64,000 nucleotides of DNA, from positions 496,001 to 560,000 of the forward strand of contig JAIXMQ010000013.1 of NCBI GenBank assembly GCA_025716855.1, read 5' to 3'. Origin of the DNA: Pilaira anomala (Eukaryota > Mucoromycota > Mucoromycetes > Mucorales > Mucoraceae). The translations under genes were made by a program, and so were the position numbers. Each line of letters starts with the position of its first letter. Position 1 is the first letter of the stretch. The notes beneath the pieces are model-generated. The model saw only the letters and a program-made list of their open reading frames with translations, was not told the origin of the DNA and did no database searches. Below are positions 47,283 to 57,998 of the stretch, one piece after another.

Positions 47283-49309
47283 TACTTGTTGTTGTTGCTG
47301 TTGTTGTTGAGGAGTCAAGCCAGCAGGCATTTGTCCTTTATTCATCATTTGTTGAGCAAGCATCAAGTTCACTTTTTTTTTTAAAAAAAAAAATTAGTCA
47401 AAATTCAATTTTAAAAAATAAATTACTTTACTTTCTCCGTTATTAAAAGCGGGATTTCCATTCATTGGCATGTTTGGGTTCATGACCATGGGACCAGGAC
47501 CTACCATATGTGGCCTCGGTTGACCATTCACTATCATACGTTTTAGCAAAAAAAAAAAAAAAAAAAAAAAAAAGGATAACTATTTATATATATATATATT
47601 TACCATTAGGTCCATTTGGGCCGATCATATTACGTTGAGCATCTACTTGAGGACTACTCATAGGATGTCCTTGAGGTAATTGAGCTTGTTGTTGTTGTGG
47701 AGTACCTTGCATATGTTGTTGTTGAAGCATAGCTGCCTGCTGTTGTTGCTGTTGTTGCTGTTGTTGCAACATAGCTTGTTGTTGCATCTGAAGTCGTGCT
47801 TGAGCTTGAGGATTATTTCCCATCATTTGTCTAGAAAATAAAAATAATAATTTAGTTTTTCTCCTCCCTTTATACAAATATAGGACTTTACGGATTTCTC
47901 ATCATGCTTTGATGTTGATTCATTTGAAATCTTCTAATTTGCATTTGAAGATTACTCTAAATAAAACTTTTTTTTTAGATCTGCAATTCCCTTTTTTTTT
48001 TTTCTCTTTCTCTCTTTTTTACCTTTTCCTCATTAGTTAAAGATTGTTGATCACGTCCTTGAAGACCTAATATGTTCATAGCAGCAGTAACCATAGCACT
48101 ATTCTGTTGAGCACGGTGAGCAGCTGACATAGGTTGACCTACCATAGGAGAAGTCATCATGGTTTCAGGTGCCACTTCTACAACCCTCTGCATTTGTTGA
48201 GGTGAAAAGGAAGGTGATGCTGTAGCATGTCTTCCCGGATGTTGCTGTTGTTGAGCTTGTTGTTGAGCTTGTTGTTGTGCCTGTTGTTGAGCTTGTTGTT
48301 GTGCTTGTTGTTGTGCTTGTTGCTGAGCCTGTTGTTGTGCTTGCTGTTGAGCTTGTTGTTGCTGCTGTTGTTGAACTTGTTGTTGTGGAGGTAAATTGGC
48401 AGACATGCTCTGAGGAGTATTTACATTGTTATTAGGTGTGTTATTATTATTAGGCGGTGGTGGTGGCATTACACTATTTGGTAATGAAGCTATACTACTA
48501 GCAGGTGAAGCACGATGCTGTTGTTGTTGTTGTTGTTGTTGAGAAGGTACACTTTGTTGCAAGTGCTCTTGTTGACCAAGATGTGGTGATTGGATTGATC
48601 TTTGAGCAACTTCAGAGGCTCGACGTTGTTGAACGTGTTGTTGTACTTGAGGATGTTGAGCCTGTTGCTGTTGTTGTTGTTGAGCCTGCTGTTGAGCTTG
48701 CTGTTGTTGTTGTTGATGCTGTTGAGCTTGAGCTTGTTGTTGTTGAGAGTGTACATTAAATGATCTTTGTTGTTGTAACACTTCTTCTCTTTTAGATCTA
48801 AGAAAGTCGTGGTACTTTTTTTTTAAAAAAAAAAAATGTTATATAAACCACAAATATATAAATACATGTTTATATACAAATAAATACCTCGTCATGAATT
48901 GTAGCCTCTTTACTTGCTTGTGCATCTTTACTTTTAGCATAATAAACATCCCAAAATACACCCCACCAATCAGCTAAAAAACCAGTCGAAACATCGATAG
49001 GAGGAGGTTGATCTGTTGCGACACTAGCTTCTGTAGAAAACGCTCGAGCAGCTTGATGATATTTTTGCTTTTTACAGTAATCGTAAATATATAAGTGTAA
49101 AAGTTCTGTTGCCCTGACATCACTGGGACGGCCGTTTTGTCTGTTTCAAATGAAAGAGATTAATATATCTTTATAACAAGTTTTGGTGTTGTTCTTTAGA
49201 TGTTTTTTTTTTGGGTTCGTGCTTTATGGTTGAATGTAACTAAATAAAATAATAAAAAAAGGTTTATTTACCCATCCCAGGTGTTTCTCCTGTTTTGCGA
49301 CTGTGCCAT
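45049..49309 (-). CDS. LEUNIG-like LisH/LUFS - polyQ - WD40 transcriptional co-regulator
   Basis: Nine minus-strand exons: 49309-49272, 49140-48888, 48814-48023, 47956-47892, 47830-47604, 47530-47432, 47371-47286, 47197-45656 and 45582-45049. All phases close, 1,211 residues. N-terminal LisH/LUFS domain (residues about 13-97): ATELLHLYIYDYCKKQKYH, then PPPIDVSTGFLADWWGVFWD. This is the domain shared by plant LEUNIG, fungal Flo8 and SSDP. Residues about 100-790 are Gln-rich with long CAA/CAG arrays and QQA repeats. The C-terminal ~400 residues form WD40 repeats (LSGHTNKVSTVSFSVDGQWL, SAGHDRKVLIWTV, LVATCSYDKTLRIWDI). The domain order equals LEUNIG/LUH Groucho-type corepressors, here coupled with glutamine tracts. 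Function by analogy: recruited by DNA-binding partners to repress or activate development genes. Confidence 0.9.
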
Positions 49310-49376
49310 TTGTGTATTAAATATATATAAAAGTGTGAGTGTTTTAAAGATATATATAAATATATATATACATATA

Positions 49377-49411
<35 letters not shown>

Positions 49412-49789
49412 TAGTTATTAAAAAAAAAAGGGGAAAAAAGAGAGAAAAGGTAAAATTCGAGTATTTTATTTGTTTTTTATCCAATAAAATTTACTTTTAC
49501 ATATATACGAATAATGTAAAAAGAAAAAAAGCGTGTTTAAACAGTAAAGAAGAATAATAAAATGAAACTTTAATCAAGTATCTCCTTTTCTTTTCTTTTC
49601 TTTTCTTTTCTTTATCTCTCTTTCTCTCTCTCTCTTTCTCTTTCTCTTTCTCTTTTCTCTTTTCTCTTCAATAAAAAGCCTTTTTTCTCCACACAAATAA
49701 GGAGGTTTATTAAAGTGCCGTTTTAATTTGATTAGTACGTCACTTTATCGACTTGAAGTTGTCAATGCTTATTCTTCTATATAACAAAT
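49310..49789. other. Intergenic, CT-rich minisatellite
   Basis: A polypyrimidine stretch of TTTTC/TCTC repeats at about 49582-49670 and a poly-A run at about 49384-49410. Promoter of the LEUNIG-like gene. Confidence 0.6.
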
Positions 49790-50116
49790 TTAACTTCCAA
49801 ATCCAATTTCATTTATGACACGAACATGTTCAATTTCATGAGTAGAATTATAATCCAAGTGAACAAAGGCTCTTTCCACATTTTCCAACATTTCAAACGC
49901 GTCCTTTTTTTTATATATATATTAAAGATGTATATCTATCTAAATATCTTTTAATAAACTTACTTGAAGTCCTTCTCCTAAATCATGGCCTTCTCTTAAT
50001 TCAGAATTTGGCGGTAAAACAATATGTACTTCTACTAGTAACCTATCACCGATATGATACGCGCGTACCTAATTAATTATTTTTTTTTTTTTTTTGATGT
50101 CAATGATGGTCGATAA

Positions 50117-50150
<34 letters not shown>

Positions 50151-51487
50151 TCAACTTACAGTATCAATTGCATCAATCTTTGTAGAGAATCTATAAGCCA
50201 TGTAAACCAATTGTTTGAGATCATCTATACATGCTGCTCGGCCTGTCAATCGACGAATATTATCTAACAACACACGTGGGTTATTAATATAGATTTTTAA
50301 ATCACAGATATATTGTGTTCAAACCTAATAAGACAGATACCCATTCATAAATAATGTACAACGAAAGTATAATAGCACCAACTGGATCAATCCATGGTTT
50401 CTTTGCCCAAACGGCTGTAATGTAATATTTGTAAGTAAATTAGACATAAACATTTATATAAATATATATATATATATATATATTTACCTGCAAGTGGAAA
50501 CAAGGTACTAGCGATATTAAATACGACATCATTTTCATGATCTTGTGCGAGTGCTTTTACACTCGAACTTCCTTTAATCGTTAAACACCAAATCCAAAGA
50601 ATACCTTTAATAATGATATTGGCAGCTAATAAAGCTAAAGACAAGGGGCTAAGATCAACATGTCTTACTTGTCGTTTTTCTTCTGTCAATTGTTCCACAG
50701 ACGATATCAAGACTTGAGAAAAGGAAGTAGTAATCACAGCAGCGAATACAATGATACCAAGGGGTTCCATTCTAGCCTATATATATGTATATATAATAAA
50801 TAACTATAGAAAAAAAAACGCCCCGAGTAGATTTTATATATATATATATATTACCTTGCCAACAGGATAACTGTATATATTTTTTTGTCGAATAACACGT
50901 ATCGTAAAAAAAATAATGGCGTTACTTAAAATATCCAAGAAACTTTCAAATGCGGAAGCCAAGATGGCAATAGAACCTGTAAAATAAGCAAGAAATGCCT
51001 TTGTTAAGAATAAAGCAATATTAGCAACAAAGGAAAGATTAATAGCTAATTGAATAAGCCAGCTCGGTGATGTCTCGGATGATTTAATATTTCTTGTGAG
51101 TAGAGGTGTATTCGTATTTGCTTCTTCATCGTCCCCTTGAGCACTATTTTGATAGCTTGTTGAAGAACCAAACGTATCCGTTTTTTGCTTTAATTCGTCA
51201 ATAATGTCATCCACTTCCATATACTTATCAATAATTTCGTTTTGATGCTATATGTATATATATATATATTTGTAAAAGTGACATACAAGTTGAATATAAT
51301 ATATATATATATATCTTACTTCATAAAACTTTCGAACTTTTTTATTTTCTATTGCCTTTAATTTATCATCCGACATTCGAAGTGCAGCAAAGTTTACTGG
51401 TGGTGCAATCGCTTCGGTTGCTAATGAAAGGATTGATTTTCTTCTTTGAATTGATAATCTATCCCATTCATCTTGCGATCCAGACAT
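49790..51487 (-). CDS. Mn-type cation diffusion facilitator (CDF) transporter
   Basis: Seven minus-strand exons: 51487-51320, 51247-50855, 50776-50488, 50414-50325, 50263-50160, 50068-49964 and 49903-49790. Phases close, 420 residues. Soluble N-terminus, then six predicted TM helices and a C-terminal CDF metal-sensing domain (VRAYHIGDRLLVEVHIVLP ... DAFEMLENVERAFVHLD). The TM5 site DHEND (D266-H267-D270) and the MEPLGIIVFA motif are those of the Mn-CDF subfamily (plant MTP8-11, fungal homologues), which load Mn2+ into Golgi/vacuole. In TM2 the usual DxxxD is ESFLD (E157, D161): the first ligand is Glu. Intron 5 contains an (AC)n microsatellite. Confidence 0.93.
50119..50149. repeat. (AC)n microsatellite in a CDF intron
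   Basis: About 15 AC units close to the 5' splice site of the intron between exons 5 and 6 (minus strand: GT repeats). Confidence 0.95.
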
Positions 51488-51712
51488 TCTTGCTACTATA
51501 AAAAGTAAAAGGAAGAAGAAGAGAGAAGAGAAAAGAATATAAACAATTGAAAATATATATGTATCTGTGTAACTCATGAAACCGGCGCTTTTTTTTGGAG
51601 ATGATACTATGTACACACTTTTTTATTAATTCAATTATCATATTTTACATAATAAGAAAATTAGATTTGTATTAATTATTAAGAGATTTTAAGAAAAAAA
51701 ATTGTTATTTTT

Positions 51713-52310
51713 TTAAGCAAGCATAGCTACAAAACTAGCAATGAAGAGAGCAGATAAAGCGGCAAATTGAATAAACAAGGTGTTATAACCATCACCGATT
51801 AAAGAATTACCAGCGCTGGCTTCATTGCTTTGGGCAACAGCGGATGCAGAACTACTTGCAGAGCTCATGACAGAAGCTGCGGAGCTTTGAGCAGAAGCTG
51901 CAGAACTAGAGACCATGGAGGCAGAAGCGGATTCAGAAGCAAGTGAACTGACAGAGGATGTTGCACCGGCTGCTGCAGTTCCACTTCTTGCTATTTCAGA
52001 TGAAACACGATCATAAGCAGATTGAGCAGATTGAATTAATGGAGTTCGACCAGCTCCAGTGGCAGAGGCAGAAAGAGATTCGATTCTATTATAGAAAGAG
52101 TGTTACAAGATATGATTTTCTTTTTTTTTTTTTTATTATTATTAATATTTACTTGCTACTGAGAGAGGCAAGAGCGGGTACTGCTGCATCTATTGTTATT
52201 TTGGTGATTAATGATCATACGATACAAACAATGCTAATTTATTTACCTTGGGCATTTACGCTGGCAAGTGCAAGAAGAGCGGCAAGTACGATGATCAATT
52301 TAGAGTTCAT
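51713..52310 (-). CDS. Ser/Ala-rich secreted, probably GPI-anchored wall protein
   Basis: Three minus-strand exons (52310-52247, 52189-52153, 52085-51713), phases close, 157 residues. Signal peptide MNSKLIIVLAALLALASVNA with cleavage likely after A20. The mature part is dominated by Ser, Ala and Gly (SSVSSLASESASAS, SAASVMSSASSSASA), a typical heavily O-mannosylated stalk. The C-terminus has a small-residue candidate omega site (SAGNS), then a hydrophobic end (FIQFAALSALFIASFVAMLA), fitting GPI attachment. No catalytic domain; probably structural or adhesive cell-wall protein. Divergent from PRO1. Confidence 0.85.
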
Positions 52311-52672
52311 ATTGTATTGTGTTGTATATATATTTAATTAAGTTATTAAATAAAATAAAAGGATAATGCAGATATTCATTCTCTCTTTCTCTCTCTTTTA
52401 TGCTCTTATTTCTCTTCCGATACAAAACCTAAAGAAGCTCTTTTTTAGGGGTCTCACTTTAATCGGTGAATAAGTTTCAATGAAGACTCGCTTTTGTGTC
52501 ACAATTGAACTTTGTAGATTTTTTTCAATCCTATCGAGATGGACAGCTGAGTTTAAATATAATTGCTTAATTTTCATGAAAAAATAGTTTATTTGTTTGG
52601 ACAGTGAGTCATTTTTTGTCCTTTTCTCTCTTTTTTTTTTTTACTATTTACTTTACTTTTTGGTGCCTGAAG
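52311..52672. promoter_or_regulatory. 362-bp divergent promoter region (GPI protein / PRO1)
   Basis: Entire gap between two opposing start codons; CT-rich (CTCTCTTT) near both ends. No clear TATA box. Confidence 0.5.
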
Positions 52673-54118
52673 ATGCTTCATAAAAATCAATATAATACCC
52701 ATAGAACCAATAAATCTTCACTTACAATTGTTGTAAAGATTGGTACTTCTTCTATCTGTAATGAAGTCACTCACTTTCCATTATTATCCAATTTATCTGG
52801 CCTTGTGGAAGCTGTCCTGCATCTTCGGTCCCAAGGTCATCGTGTTGTACTCGTTACCAGTGCTGCTGTAGGTACAGGTCTTCGTAGGTTAAATATGGCT
52901 GAAAAGCCATCCAAGTTATCTGCTAGACAAGTAAGTTTCTTTCTCTCTGGTTTTTTTTTTTTTTTTTTTTTGCTTTAACCTCATTTTTTTCCTTTTTGTA
53001 GGCTGTTGCCGCTGTAGGACAAGGTAGATTGATGGCTTTATATGATGATTTGTTTGGTCAATTTGGACAACCTGTAGCTCAGGTCTTGTTGACCAAAAAT
53101 GATCTTGCCGATGTAAGTTTTTTTTTTCTCACACTTATATATATATATATGTATATAGGATATGGCTTTACTCATATTTATCCATTTAGCGATCTCAATA
53201 CCTTAATGCTGTGAACTGTTTAGAAGAACTTTTAGATATGGGTGTAGTACCTATTGTAAATGAAAATGATACCATTTCTACTCAGGGTATTCGTTTTGGT
53301 GATAACGATACTTTGTCTGCTGTCATGGCAGGTATGATTAAAGCAGATTATCTCTTTTTGTTGACAGATGTAGACTGTCTTTATACCGATAACCCTCGTA
53401 CAAATCCTGATGCAAAACCTGTACTTGTATGTGATGACATGGTTAAACTTAGAGAACAAGGTAAGATAAAATAAAAAATAAAAAAACAATAAGCCTAAAC
53501 TTATATCCTAATTTATATACATAAAAAAAAAAATAAAAAAAAGTTTCGGTTGCCTCAATGGGATCATCTCTTGGCACTGGAGGCATGGCAACCAAATTAA
53601 TTGCAGCAGATCTTGCAATTGCAGCAGGTGTGATAACGATTATTACAAATGGATCCAAACCAAAAAACATTTTTGAGATTATTGAAGGAGATAGATTAGA
53701 TTCAACAGAAACAAAGCATCCTCTTCATACACGATTTCTTGCAAAGGATAATCCATTATTGGATCGTAAGTGGTGGATTCAATATGGTTTACATACAGCA
53801 GGTACAATTTATGTAGATGATGGTGCAGCCAAAGCTATATTAGCACCTCGTATCAAATCTAGCTTGTTTGCAGCAGGTATTGTAGATGTAGAAGGATCAT
53901 TTGTTGCACAACAAGCTGTTGAGATTGCAGTACAAAAGAAGATTGGAGATCAAGTTGAAAAGGTTGTGATCGGTAAAGGTATTGTGAATTATTCTAGTAC
54001 AGAAATTTCACGTATCAAACGTTGTCGTAGTGCAGAAATTCCAAATATTTTGGGTTATGTTGATTCAGATAGTGTTATTCATAGAGATAATTTAGTTCGA
54101 ATTATTCAACAATTTTAA
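52673..54118 (+). CDS. PRO1: Glutamate 5-kinase with PUA domain
   Basis: Four exons (52673-52930, 53002-53112, 53190-53460, 53544-54118), in phase, 404 residues (yeast Pro1 428). Kinase domain shows [48 protein letters not shown] and GTGGMATKL. The C-terminal PUA domain spans about 315-400 ([13 protein letters not shown] ... [10 protein letters not shown]). Catalyses ATP-dependent phosphorylation of glutamate, the first and feedback-controlled step of proline synthesis. Start at 52673 chosen because the kinase core begins within 20 residues; the open frame upstream is poly-pyrimidine. Converges with the TBC gene at 17 bp. Confidence 0.96.
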
Positions 54119-54135
54119 AATATTTTTATTTAAAA

Positions 54136-56657
54136 TTAAAAACTCATTAATTTTTTTAATTCATATAATCTTCTATGTAATTCTTCTTTATCATTTTCAC
54201 TTTGAGCATATCTTATTTTAATATCAATTAATATTGATTCTGCTTTCTGTAATTGATCTTCTAAAGATGAATTCTTTCCAATTAAATTTGCATTTTCAGA
54301 ACAAAACCCTTCAAATTCATCTTTTGTCTTTGCTTCAATTTCTATCGGTACTGATTTCACTTGTGATTCTAATGATTCAACAAGTGTTGAAAGTGAACTA
54401 CCTTCATCTTTTAAACTATTTAATTGATCTAATGTCTCTTTTAATTGTCCTCGTACATCATTATCTTCCTTTTTTAATGTATTTGTCTTTTCTTGCAATT
54501 GCTCTACTTGTTTCTTTAATATATTATTTGTCTTTTGTAATTCTTCCATCATATTTTGATCTGCTAATTCCTTTTGAATTTGTAATTTATATTCTTTTTC
54601 AAGTTGTAATATTCTTTTTGCGGGGAATTCAAGTTCACAGGCATCACTTACAAAACGACGATCATCATCCTATAAGAGTGAAATGTTATTAGAGAAGATG
54701 TATCTAAAATTATATGTATATTCATATTTACCTTGTATTCTTTAAATAATCCATTCTTTAAGAAATCTAACAAGTGCTCAAAATCAAGACCCAAAATAGT
54801 AGTTTGGTTCTTTTTTAATAATGCAATAGCAAATTTAAATATAGAACCAATACCTTCAGTAAAGATAACATCATAAATTCGAAACACAAGGTTTAATGGA
54901 AACTTGTAGGCGAATAAAGTCATGAACCATTGTGATGCATACATGGTTGAATTCACACCTTGTTGATCCAAGTGACGTGCAACATGTGGTAAATGTTCTT
55001 TGACAAGTGCATCAAATTGATATAGACGTAATTGAAGTCCATCCATTTCAGGTGTAAAGTGACCACGAAGACCATATTTTGTCATGAGTTGAACTAACAC
55101 ACAAAATGCATCTTCATCTGGCATCTATAAAAAAAATCATCATATCAGTATATATATTATGCATTTTTCTATATATATTTTAACTTTACATTTAATAATA
55201 AAGGTCCTACAATAAAAGCTAAACCTTGACAATAACCAACTACTTCATCATGTAAACTAAATGCTCTAACAACATTATAAAGACCTTCTTGACCTTGACC
55301 ATCCGTTTCTTTAAAATAAATATGACCAGGAAAGGTACGAGCTAAATCTCTTTGAATCATTTTATCATATGGACTTGATAATTTTAATAAATCCATATAT
55401 TTTGCAACTAATATTTCATCTTTGGATTTTGCTAATAATTGCCATACCATACCACGAATAGAAGATGGAATACCAACACGAATATGTTTAATTAATTCCT
55501 TATTCACCTTGTTTAAATTTTGATAATCACACATAATACCAGCCCAAAAATCTAATATATACAATAAATTAGTTATATTATATACACTAATATGTATATA
55601 AGAATTTTACCCCAATCATAGTCATCACCCTTATTTTGTGATACTAAACTATGTCGAATTGATTGTCTTTTAAGATTTTTAATTACTTTTGATTTAGGAT
55701 CACTTGTATTAGTGAAATTTAATTGTTCCATTTGAGCTAATAATGCTTCTTGAAATCCAGGCAAAGGAGAAATGATACTTGTAGGTCGAGATAATCTCTT
55801 TTGACGTGTTACAAATGAATCTGAGGGCCTTGGTGACCCTACTACAATGGCTGGTGCAGAGTTTTGTTTTGAAGGTCTTCGAGAGGATGCTGGTGTAATA
55901 TTAAATGACGATGCAGATCTGAAAGGTGACCAAAGTGTAAAAATTGATTTAGTAGAAGAAGCAACTGATTCTGTATCTGATGTATCTTCTACAATAGTCT
56001 CTTTAGTAGTAGTAGTAGTAGTAGTAGTACTAGTAGTACTAGTAGTACTAGTACTAGTACGAGGTGGTGTAGGAGGCCGCATACGAGTAGGTACAGGTGT
56101 AGTTGTAATTTGTGGTTTCTTACCGCTCACAAGAGCATTTGTAATAATCTTGAGTGGGTTATATACTTCATTTGTATCTAATTTCTCTGATGGTGGTACA
56201 TCATCTACTAATGAAATATCATTCATATCTGAAAATGAGACAGAACTTAATTTATGAGATAGTTTCCTTTCTAGCATAATTGGTGGTAGTTGATCTTGTT
56301 TAATATCACTATCATCATCTTTTATAGGTGGTGTTATTACTGTATCTTCTGATAATGTACGTAGTGGTTTCTCAAAATAATTTGTTGTTTCATCTATTGA
56401 AGATATAGAAGAACTTCCTGAATCGTTTCTTTGAATCTTTGGTTCTTGATTTAAACTAACTGAGTCTAGAATTTGAATTTAACAATTTAGTTACTACTGC
56501 TATTTTGTTTATTAAAACAAATATTATAATATTCACTTTTACTTGTCTCATCACTTGAATCATCAGAATAAAATGTCATTTCCTCTTCTTCTTCTGGTAT
56601 AAACTCTTTTTCCATTTTACTAGGTTCTACTGTTACTACTGCTGTAATGGTTGTCAT
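54136..56657 (-). CDS. TBC-domain Rab GTPase-activating protein with C-terminal coiled coil
   Basis: Five minus-strand exons (56657-56543, 56465-55611, 55551-55190, 55124-54732, 54669-54136), phases close, 752 residues. The first ~320 residues are acidic/Ser/Thr-rich and disordered, with an (S/T)n run coded by ACT repeats. The TBC domain (about 325-560) shows the arginine finger in SIRGMVWQ and the glutamine finger in GYCQGLAF. The last ~170 residues form a heptad coiled coil (KRILQLEKEYKLQIQKELAD ...). This order matches Gyp5/Gyl1 in yeast and EVI5 in animals, GAPs for Sec4/Ypt1- or Rab11-type Rabs acting in exocytic traffic. Exact Rab unknown. Confidence 0.93.
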
Positions 56658-57458
56658 TGTATAAGAATGATGATGAAAAAAAAAAGGGAAAAAAAAAAGG
56701 GAAAGAATTTACACACACGAGGGAGGTACAATTGAAATTACAGTGGGGTCCTCTCTTTTTTATAATAAAAAATTAATCAAAATCAATTGGTTCAACTATT
56801 TTAAAATTTTTGGTCTCTTTTGTTCTTTTCAAGCAGCATGTTAACAACAATTTTATTATGTAATTACTGATATTTGTTTGTTTTTAATGTGTTTGTTTAT
56901 GCATAAGATGTGATCTATTAACTGGATAAAACCATTTTATATAGTATCAAATCGAGAATGTCACTGCCGATTTTGTACCTTTTTTCCTCGGAATGAACAT
57001 TTTATCTCCGAGTGAATGTGTTTAATATATTTTAACCTAACTTGTGTATTAGTTTATATATTATATAGTTGAAGAATAGAGTGAGATTGACATTTACTAA
57101 TAACTTAATGTTATGTATGTATACATGATATATCGCCACTGCAGCTTTAATATCTTGTTTGATTAAATGCATGAACTATATCCAGATAATAGATTGTATC
57201 AAACAATGAAAAACTACTTACATATATTTTCCACATATCAGCCTACAAAGAAGTGTCATTGCCTAATAGCTTTCAATAAAAAAAAAAATTCTGAACACTG
57301 CTGTAAAAAAAAGCGCGTTGGCTGCATAAACTTTATTCTATGGTTACAATTTATCTGTGATAGTAAGAAAAAAAAAGTAGTCATGATAAAAAAAAATGCC
57401 TGTATTTAGCTTAATTTTGTAACAGGTCTTTTTTTTTTTTTTTGTAACATTCCAAAAC
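56658..57458. other. Divergent intergenic region
   Basis: AT-rich. The open stretch at 57167-57409 is not supported as a gene. Contains promoters for the TBC gene (left) and the small Cys-rich protein (right; T-run just before the ATG). Confidence 0.55.
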
Positions 57459-57710
57459 ATGTTGTTAACAGCAATAATAACTACCTTCATTGCTATGGCA
57501 CAAGCCGCAGATATAAAAATGTTTTGTAAATGCTTTTGTGGCTCCAATTCAACCGTGTTTGAAATTCCAACTATTGACCCAAAACCCTGTGCAAACTGTA
57601 CAAAACAATTTTGTTTGGATAATGTGAAGGATGGCATATGTGATGGAATTGCTGATGCTACTTGTCCCAGTAATGACTTTAAGACGGCTTGTTTTGGTAC
57701 AATTTAATTT

Positions 57711-57753
<43 letters not shown>

Positions 57754-57998
57754 CTCCATGTTAACACCCTTCACTTTGTTTGTTTAGCACGAGACTCATA
57801 TAAAGACGAGTTCATCGTTCATTCGTTTTTGTTTATTACAGTAGGATTAGTCTTATTTGCTTTAATTAGACCTCATTTTGAAAAATGGCAAAAGGTATTT
57901 CTCTTTTTTTCTTAAGAAATACTCAACTTTTTTCTAAACCAAAACAATAGGAGCGTAGAGCGCGTGCTCAATATCAAACTGTAGCGAGTGATGAGTAA
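57459..57998 (+). CDS. Small Cys-rich type I membrane protein, unknown function
   Basis: Three exons (57459-57696, 57788-57894, 57951-57998), in phase, 130 residues. Signal peptide MLLTAIITTFIAMAQA, then a compact lumenal domain with ten cysteines (FCKCFCGSNST, PCANCTKQFC, GICDGIADATCP, KTACF). Next come RDSYKDEFIVHSF leading into one TM helix (FLFITVGLVLFALI), and a 23-residue basic cytoplasmic tail (RPHFEKWQKERRARAQYQ). The first exon alone would end prematurely in a T-rich intron (T-run 57718-57749). I do not recognise a named family. The CxC/CxxC pattern plus a juxtamembrane RDSYKDE looks conserved rather than random. Confidence 0.82.

Noticed and set aside
46060..48760. Several long open frames antisense or frame-shifted to the polyQ region (poly-Leu, poly-Val, poly-Cys, poly-Asn)
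   Set aside because: These are shadows of CAA/CAG repeats of the LEUNIG-like gene.
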